The notes under the pieces are model-generated. The model had not been told where the DNA came from. It saw nothing but the letters and a program-made list of their open reading frames with translations, and did not search any database. A stretch of 64,000 bases of DNA from Treponema sp. (lineage in GTDB: Bacteria; Spirochaetota; Spirochaetia; Treponematales; Treponemataceae): NCBI GenBank assembly GCA_017645785.1, contig JAGCNW010000014.1, forward strand, positions 62,001-126,000, read 5' to 3'. Of the stretch, positions 59,338 to 64,000 are shown one piece after another. The stretch's first letter is position 1; the number at the start of each line of letters is the position of its first letter. A program made the position numbers and the translations under genes.

Positions 59338-60552
59338 ATGAAAAAGACGATTGCTGTTATGTTTTTGGCCCTTGCGGGCGGAATTTTGTTCGCGCAGGGA
59401 CAATTGTTCCAGTTTAAATATAAAGAGGGCGACGCTTACAGAGTTCTTTCAACCGTTCAAGAGGACGTGTTTTTTAACGATATTTTCCACCATCATGCGG
59501 AGATAATCAACCGCGTTTCTGTCCAAGTCACAGGCCTTGACGACAAGGGGAACGGAATTCACGACGCTATATTTATGACAAGTGAAAATTCCACCGGAGC
59601 CAGCGGAAAGGCTTTTAGCTATGGCGAAGACTACAAGAGCGTCTTTACCCGCGACGCCGCCGGCCGCTACGACATTTCGGACGAATACTTTATGCCCGTT
59701 GTCCGCGACGTTCCGATTTTCCCGGACAAAGAAATCGAGCCCGGCTTTAGGTGGACCGCGCAAGGCCACGAGGCCCACGACTTGCGAAGGACCTTTGACA
59801 TAAAGACGCCCTACAAAATTCCTTTCAACGCCGAATATGAATTTTTGGGAACGGTTCAAGACGGCGAAAAAATTTTTTACAAATTTGACGTTCAGTACGA
59901 AATGGAATATTCCGTGGACTTGAAAAAATTTAGTTTTGTAAAGGGAGACGTTCCCGTCGCCACCCAGGGCTATTCCCACCAAACAATTTATTGGGACAAC
60001 GACAAGGGCTGCATCGACCATTACCGCGAGGAATTTAGAATCGAGATTTTGACAAGTACAAACAACATATTGCGCTTTGAGGGAACGGCCCACGCCGAGG
60101 TGACCGACTTTACCCGCACCGCAGACGAAACGACTGTGGCCGCCGTCATGGAAAAAATCAACGATTTGGGCATTGACGACGTGAGCGTCACCGCCGGCGA
60201 AAAAGGCTTGACCCTCAGCATCGAGAATATCCAGTTTATGCCTGACAGCGACATCCTTATGTCCAGCGAAAGGGCAAAGCTTGACAAGATCGCGCAAATT
60301 CTAAACGCCTACCCGGACAACGATTTGCTCATTACGGGCCACACTGCCTTGCGGGGAACCAAAGAAAGCCGCCAAAAGCTTAGCGAGGAGCGCGCCCAAG
60401 CGGTGGCCAACTACCTTATCCGCAAAAAGGTCCGCGACAAGTACCACGTCTTTACAAAGGGAATGGGCGGAGACGTTCCAGTAGCCGACAACAAGACCGA
60501 AGCCGGCCGCGCCAAAAACCGCCGCGTGGAAATCACGATTATGGACAAGTAG
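59338..60552 (+). CDS. OmpA-family envelope protein
   Basis: Exported protein of 404 residues. Residues 1-20 form a signal peptide (MKKTIAVMFLALAGGILFA then QG). The middle 250 residues are a beta-rich region of unknown type. The C-terminal 110 residues match OmpA_C (DILMSSERAKLDKIAQILNAYP, ITGHTALRGTKESRQKLSEERA, NRRVEI), which binds peptidoglycan. The beta-rich part may be periplasmic or outer-membrane. GAGG lies 6 nt before ATG. A candidate small-RNA gene lies in the following gap. Confidence 0.85.
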   Translation: MKKTIAVMFLALAGGILFAQGQLFQFKYKEGDAYRVLSTVQEDVFFNDIFHHHAEIINRVSVQVTGLDDKGNGIHDAIFMTSENSTGASGKAFSYGEDYKSVFTRDAAGRYDISDEYFMPVVRDVPIFPDKEIEPGFRWTAQGHEAHDLRRTFDIKTPYKIPFNAEYEFLGTVQDGEKIFYKFDVQYEMEYSVDLKKFSFVKGDVPVATQGYSHQTIYWDNDKGCIDHYREEFRIEILTSTNNILRFEGTAHAEVTDFTRTADETTVAAVMEKINDLGIDDVSVTAGEKGLTLSIENIQFMPDSDILMSSERAKLDKIAQILNAYPDNDLLITGHTALRGTKESRQKLSEERAQAVANYLIRKKVRDKYHVFTKGMGGDVPVADNKTEAGRAKNRRVEITIMDK

Positions 60553-60590
60553 CGGCAATAATAAACGGTTGCAAGCCTAAGACTGCGGCC

Positions 60591-60665
60591 AAAAAAATAG
60601 CCCTCGACGGACATCGGGGGCTGGAGGAGAACTTTATCAGGAACAAGGTTCCTTTAACAACTTAC
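60591..60665 (-). ncRNA. Candidate small RNA with anti-Shine-Dalgarno segment
   Basis: In the 213-nt gap between the OmpA-like gene and recQ, the minus strand has TTGACT-N17-TATACT (60700-60672), a predicted start near 60665, and a terminator at 60622-60591 (AGCCCCCGA, loop, TCGAGGGCT and T run). The ~75-nt product has a small hairpin AGGAAC-CTT-GTTCCT, and then an unpaired GTTCTCCTCC (60632-60623) complementary to GGAGGAGAAC ribosome sites. No ORF of useful length is present. The 5' end is predicted, not measured. Confidence 0.75.
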
Positions 60666-60671
60666 AAAGTT

Positions 60672-60700
60672 AGTATATGCTAACTTTCAAAAAAAGTCAA
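60672..60700 (-). promoter_or_regulatory. Promoter of the candidate small RNA
   Basis: TTGACT (60700-60695), 17 nt, TATACT (60677-60672) on the minus strand. Confidence 0.75.
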
Positions 60701-60765
60701 GCGCTTTTTGAAAAAAAATTTAAAAAAAATGCAAAAAAATCCATAAACTTCTATACCTTATAGGC

Positions 60766-62604
60766 ATGGGAAATTTAATCTTAAAACTAAAAGGCTTGGC
60801 AAGCCTAAAAAGCGCCGAGCCTTTTGGCTTTGCCAAAATCTTTTGCAAGCCCAAGAAAGCCGCGCGTTATGGTCTTGCGGGCAGTTCGGGCGCGGAAGAT
60901 TTGCCCGAGAACTTGCGCGGAAAAGTTTTTGAGGCCGACTCAAGCGAGATTGACGACCCGGTCTTGTCCGTCGCGAAAAACGTCTTTGGCGTGTCGCACC
61001 TTTATCCTTGGCAGCGGCTTGTCGTGGGGAACATCCTTGACGCGTCGGCGGACCCATCATGTCATTCTCGCGCTCCGACGCGGGAATCTTTTGAGCGACA
61101 GATTGCCGCGTCAAGCGCGGCAATGACACAAGACGGCGGCGATTCTACGGACATCTTTTGCATGGGCCGGCAAATAGTTTTGCTTCCAACTGGCGCCGGA
61201 AAGTCCATGTGCTTTTTGCTTCCCGCCGTGATGCTTCCCGGACCTACCTTGATTTTTTATCCGCTTCTTGCGCTTATGGCCGACCAAAAGCGCCGCCTTG
61301 AGCAAAACGGAATTGAATGCGTTGTCTTTAGGGGCGGCCAAAGCGAGGATGAGCGGGAAGAAAATTTTAGGCGCCTTTCCGCCGGAGCGAAAATAATTTT
61401 GGCCAACCCGGAAGTTTTGCAAAGCGAGCGGCTTTTGGAACGCTTTAAGGCTTGCAAGATTTCGCACGTCGCGATTGACGAAGCGCACTGCGTGGCGGAG
61501 TGGGGCGACACTTTTAGGCCCGCTTATCTTACGCTTGGAAAAATAATCCAAGCGCTTGGCGTTCCTCTTGTGACGGCTTTTACCGCCACCGCATCTCCAA
61601 CAGTTTTGGAGCGCGTCAGCCAAGTTTTGTTCGGCGGAAGGGTTCACATTGTCCGCGGCCAGAGCGACCGGCCCAACATTCATTACTCCGTTCACTACGC
61701 TTGGGCAAAGAAAAAGGCGGTCTGCCGTTTGGCCGCGACTGAGAAAAAGCCCATGCTTGTTTTTTGCGGAACCAGAGCCAAGAGCGAAGACATGGCCCGC
61801 GAGCTTTGCGAATGCGTTGGAAGCGACAAAGTTCGCTTTTACCACGCAGGCCTAAGCCGCGAAGAAAAGACCGCCGTCGAAAAATGGTTCTTCCCCAAAA
61901 AAGATGCGATTCTCTGTTGCACTTGCGCTTTCGGAATGGGCGTCGATAAAGCCGACATTCGCACAGTGGTTCACCTTGAGGCAAGCCCAACCGCTGAAAG
62001 CTATATCCAAGAGGCGGGGCGGGGCGGCCGCGACAAAAAATTGTCCAAGGCGATTTTGCTTTGGAGCCGGGAGGATTCCGAGGCTTTTGAAAAGTTCCCC
62101 AAAAAAAGCCGCGAGTATGTCCTAAAAAAATTCGCCGAGGCAAAAAACTGCCGCCGGCAAGTTTTGCTTTCCGCGCTTGGAGGCGAGGAGGCGATTTGCT
62201 CCGGCTGCGACATTTGCGACGCGCAAAAAGCCGCTCGGCAAAGGGGAGCATTGGAAGATTGGAAGGCGCCAAGCGTGTTTGACGCGGCGGACGCGCGCCT
62301 TGTTCACAAGTTTATCAGGAAAAACCAAAACTATTACGGCAGGGAACAAGTGGTGGAGCGGACTATGAAAAAGTTCAACGAAATGGACAAAAAGATTTTT
62401 GGCGTGAACGTTTGGGACTCAAGCGACATCGACTTGATTTTGGACCAGCTGGAAAAATCCGGCTCGGTTTACAACGCGGGCGTTTTGTGGGAAGGGGCTT
62501 TGGCAGCCGAAAAGGAGATTTCTACTTCTCGCCGCCGGCATCCTCTGTGCCTTCACCCTCGCCCTCTTTCTTCTCGGCTTCCTTTTTTGGGGGAGCGGCT
62601 TTAG
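60766..62604 (+). CDS. recQ: RecQ-type DNA helicase with in-frame repeat insertion
   Basis: Superfamily 2 3'-5' DNA helicase of 612 residues. Present are the WQ entry residues (PWQRLVVGNIL, W82-Q83), Walker A LLPTGAGKSMCF (139-150), DEAH-like box VAIDEAHCVAEWGD, TAFTATASP, YIQEAGRGGRDKKLS and a C-terminal zinc-site Cys set (CSGCDICDA). About 24 residues (98-121) between WQ and Walker A are encoded by a palindromic repeat. The last ~28 residues overlap the next gene on the opposite strand and look noncoding in origin. No SD precedes ATG 60766; TATACC ends 8 nt upstream. Confidence 0.85.
   Translation: MGNLILKLKGLASLKSAEPFGFAKIFCKPKKAARYGLAGSSGAEDLPENLRGKVFEADSSEIDDPVLSVAKNVFGVSHLYPWQRLVVGNILDASADPSCHSRAPTRESFERQIAASSAAMTQDGGDSTDIFCMGRQIVLLPTGAGKSMCFLLPAVMLPGPTLIFYPLLALMADQKRRLEQNGIECVVFRGGQSEDEREENFRRLSAGAKIILANPEVLQSERLLERFKACKISHVAIDEAHCVAEWGDTFRPAYLTLGKIIQALGVPLVTAFTATASPTVLERVSQVLFGGRVHIVRGQSDRPNIHYSVHYAWAKKKAVCRLAATEKKPMLVFCGTRAKSEDMARELCECVGSDKVRFYHAGLSREEKTAVEKWFFPKKDAILCCTCAFGMGVDKADIRTVVHLEASPTAESYIQEAGRGGRDKKLSKAILLWSREDSEAFEKFPKKSREYVLKKFAEAKNCRRQVLLSALGGEEAICSGCDICDAQKAARQRGALEDWKAPSVFDAADARLVHKFIRKNQNYYGREQVVERTMKKFNEMDKKIFGVNVWDSSDIDLILDQLEKSGSVYNAGVLWEGALAAEKEISTSRRRHPLCLHPRPLSSRLPFLGERL
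61059..61128. repeat. Paired palindromic repeat, copy pair 8, inside recQ
   Basis: Direct copy 61059-61092 and inverted copy 61100-61128 (tail-to-tail). The pair lies within recQ without breaking the frame. Confidence 0.8.
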
Positions 62605-62758
62605 GAGCCTTTTTCTTTTTGGGCTTTGCGGGCTTTTTGACATAGCGCGCGACAAAAAACACAAAATTCAAGTAAAGAATAATAACTGCCGCCGAGATGA
62701 TGGTAATAGGATTTTTTAAGACGCCGAGCACAACCGGCATCATCGCCGCTATTTTCAT
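62522..62758 (-). CDS. Small membrane protein with charged tail
   Basis: A 78-residue protein with one hydrophobic helix (about 8-37, MPVVLGVLKNPITIISAAVI...) and a Lys-rich then Glu-rich C-terminus (KKPAKPKKKKAPKAAPPKKEAEKK). No family was recognised. ATG 62758 follows a GATAAT box by 6 nt; AGGA is too close to act as a normal SD. It overlaps the recQ end by 83 nt on the opposite strand and is divergent from purA. Confidence 0.65.
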   Translation of the reverse strand: MKIAAMMPVVLGVLKNPITIISAAVIILYLNFVFFVARYVKKPAKPKKKKAPKAAPPKKEAEKKEGEGEGTEDAGGEK

Positions 62759-62764
62759 ATTCCT

Positions 62765-62793
62765 ATTATCGGCATATTGGCTTGGCTTGTTGA
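62765..62793 (-). promoter_or_regulatory. Promoter of the small membrane protein gene, leaderless candidate
   Basis: TCAACA (62793-62788), 17 nt, GATAAT (62770-62765); 6 nt to ATG 62758. Its -35 overlaps that of purA on the other strand. Confidence 0.5.
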
Positions 62794-62818
62794 ATAAATT
62801 TCGTAATGTCGCTATAAT
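62790..62818 (+). promoter_or_regulatory. purA promoter
   Basis: TTGAAT (62790-62795), 17 nt, TATAAT (62813-62818), with a ~60-nt leader carrying GAGG before ATG 62885. Confidence 0.7.
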
Positions 62819-62884
62819 AATTTGGCGCAAGGGGAACGGCTGGGCCGGGCTTTTTGCGAAATTTATTGATTTTTGAGGCGTAAA

Positions 62885-64000
62885 ATGAACGTTGTCGTAA
62901 TGGGAGCCCAGTGGGGCGACGAAGGCAAGGGAAAGATTGTAGACTTTTTGGCGCAGGACGCGAAGTATGTCGTGCGCTTTGCGGGCGGAGCCAACGCCGG
63001 CCACACGATCGTGGTTGACGGAAAAAAGTACGCTTTGCACCAAGTTCCGTCGGGAATCTTGTATCCCGGAAAGACGGTTTTCCTTGGCTCGGGAATGGTT
63101 GTTGACCCCGAAGCCCTTTTTGCCGAACTTAAAATGCTCAAAGACAACGGAATCGATTGGGAAGGCCGCGTATTTATCTCCGACCGCGCCCACATCGTTT
63201 TGCCCGGCTACCGCGAAATGGACAAAAAGCGCGACGCCGCCCGCAAGCGCCCGATCGGCACAACAGGCCGCGGAATAGGAACAACGTATTCGCAAAAGTC
63301 AGAGCGCGACGGAATCCGCTTGGCCGACCTTGACTGGGACGAAAAAATGAACGACCTTGACCAGGCCGACAAGGACTTTCTCAAGCCCTATATGGAAAAG
63401 CTTCTTTCTATGCGCGTCAACATCGCCGAAAAAATGTGGGAGTTCCGCAAGGCCAACATTTTGTTCGAAGGCGCCCAGGGCGCTATGCTCGACATCGACA
63501 GCGGAACCTATCCCTACGTTTCAAGCGGAGCCTCTTGTTCCGCCGGAGCGTCAACAGGATCCGGCATCGGCCCCCGCTCATTGGACAGAATCTTTGGCGT
63601 ATTCAAAGCCTACGAGACTCGCGTCGGAAACGGTCCGATGCCCAGCGAATTCAACGCCGAAAGCGAAGGCGAGTTGTGCGACTACGTTCGCAACAAAGGA
63701 AACGAGTTTGGCGTAACGACAGGCCGTCCGCGCCGCTGCGGCTACCTTGACTTGGTCGCGCTCCGCTACGCCTGCCACGTAAACTCAATCGACTCGCTTG
63801 TTTTGACCCACCTTGACATTTACGACGACATGGACGAAATCGAAGCTTGCGTCGCCTACGAGATTGACGGAAAAGTTGTGACGGAATTCCCGACAAGCAT
63901 TCCGGCGCTCAACAAGGCCAAGCCGATTTTGCAAAAGTTCGACGGTTGGAAAAAGGACCTCAAAAAGTGCGGCTCTTATTCCAAGATGCCCAAAAACGCC
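62885..64000 (+). CDS. purA: Adenylosuccinate synthetase, 5' part
   Basis: GTP-dependent enzyme joining IMP and aspartate on the way to AMP. The window contains the first 372 codons and ends inside the gene. The N-terminal P-loop-like VVMGAQWGDEGKGK (4-17) with catalytic Asp13, FAGGANAGHTI, GTTGRGIGTTY, IGPRS and GVTTGRPRRCGYLDL are intact. GAGG lies 6 nt before ATG. No frameshift or stop was seen in the visible part. Confidence 0.95.
   Translation, partial: MNVVVMGAQWGDEGKGKIVDFLAQDAKYVVRFAGGANAGHTIVVDGKKYALHQVPSGILYPGKTVFLGSGMVVDPEALFAELKMLKDNGIDWEGRVFISDRAHIVLPGYREMDKKRDAARKRPIGTTGRGIGTTYSQKSERDGIRLADLDWDEKMNDLDQADKDFLKPYMEKLLSMRVNIAEKMWEFRKANILFEGAQGAMLDIDSGTYPYVSSGASCSAGASTGSGIGPRSLDRIFGVFKAYETRVGNGPMPSEFNAESEGELCDYVRNKGNEFGVTTGRPRRCGYLDLVALRYACHVNSIDSLVLTHLDIYDDMDEIEACVAYEIDGKVVTEFPTSIPALNKAKPILQKFDGWKKDLKKCGSYSKMPKNA

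Noticed and set aside
59449-60297. Long open frame antisense to the OmpA-like gene
   Set aside because: No family pattern or ribosome site; a shadow of a gene with strong third-position bias. Similar frames antisense to the M20 peptidase (2036-2788), dusB (22595-23530) and recQ (61111-61845) were rejected for the same reason.
60591-60665. SRP (4.5S) RNA or 6S RNA in the recQ upstream gap
   Set aside because: Length, lack of the SRP GNAR tetraloop domain and lack of a long 6S bubble do not fit; kept as an unassigned small RNA.

Overview
The window (64 kb, GC near 50% by eye) looks like a chromosomal segment of a host-associated spirochaete, most likely Treponema. This is inferred from an archaeal/eukaryal-type PheS (a known spirochaete trait), a gene for a DUF5312-like protein followed by GGDEF and rhomboid genes, an M23 peptidase/bactofilin/YaaR/RicT cluster, flexible lipoboxes, and tRNA genes without encoded CCA. 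No rRNA, CRISPR array, prophage or intact insertion sequence was seen. Genes are dense on both strands and form short operons with 1-4 nt overlaps.

Layout. 1-5: glutamate-synthase-type subunit (cut by the window edge), mraY, an M20 peptidase, a lipoprotein, a membrane-anchored family II pyrophosphatase with a BOF protein. 6-16: UvrD helicase, acyl-ACP thioesterase, parAB, a methyltransferase, MscS channel, nth, metK, a CBM48 protein. 16-24: pheS, secreted proteins, rhomboid, diguanylate cyclase, DUF5312-like protein, dusB, tatD. 24-28: M23 peptidase, bactofilin, YaaR and RicT in one operon, then a methyltransferase. 28-34: a complete RND efflux operon (tolC-like, adaptor, permease, PII-like protein). 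35-42.5: an AT-richer accessory island with a sigma factor, MoxR ATPase, VWA/metallopeptidase, SLOG protein and PARG-like macrodomain enzyme on one strand, and a small membrane protein plus a tandem AAA+ ATPase on the other. 42.5-46.7: CPBP protein with a PadR regulator, and cstA with two unknown genes. 46.9-54.7: aspS, pyrE, an HD hydrolase, a histidine phosphatase, a DUF1508/histone-H1-like fusion, an esterase, mazG and a DtxR-like regulator. 54.8-64: tRNA-Asp, tRNA-Pro, DUF456, MATE transporter, chemoreceptor, OmpA-like protein, a candidate small RNA, RecQ, a small membrane protein and purA (cut by the window edge).

Main observations. (1) The 35-42.5 kb island combines MoxR/VWA machinery with two nucleotide/ADP-ribose-linked enzymes, a dedicated sigma factor and a tandem AAA+ protein; it is the best candidate here for an undescribed conflict or stress system. 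(2) A roughly 75-nt RNA gene lies between the OmpA-like gene and recQ, with its own consensus promoter and terminator and an exposed anti-Shine-Dalgarno segment. (3) At least ten genes have sigma-70 promoters whose -10 box ends only 6-10 nt before ATG, predicting leaderless or nearly leaderless mRNAs. (4) A palindromic repeat occurs in eight paired, oppositely oriented copies; it has entered the recQ reading frame and supplies the N-terminus of one secreted protein and the C-terminus of a membrane protein.

All calls come from reading the sequence and remembered family motifs; no database search was run.
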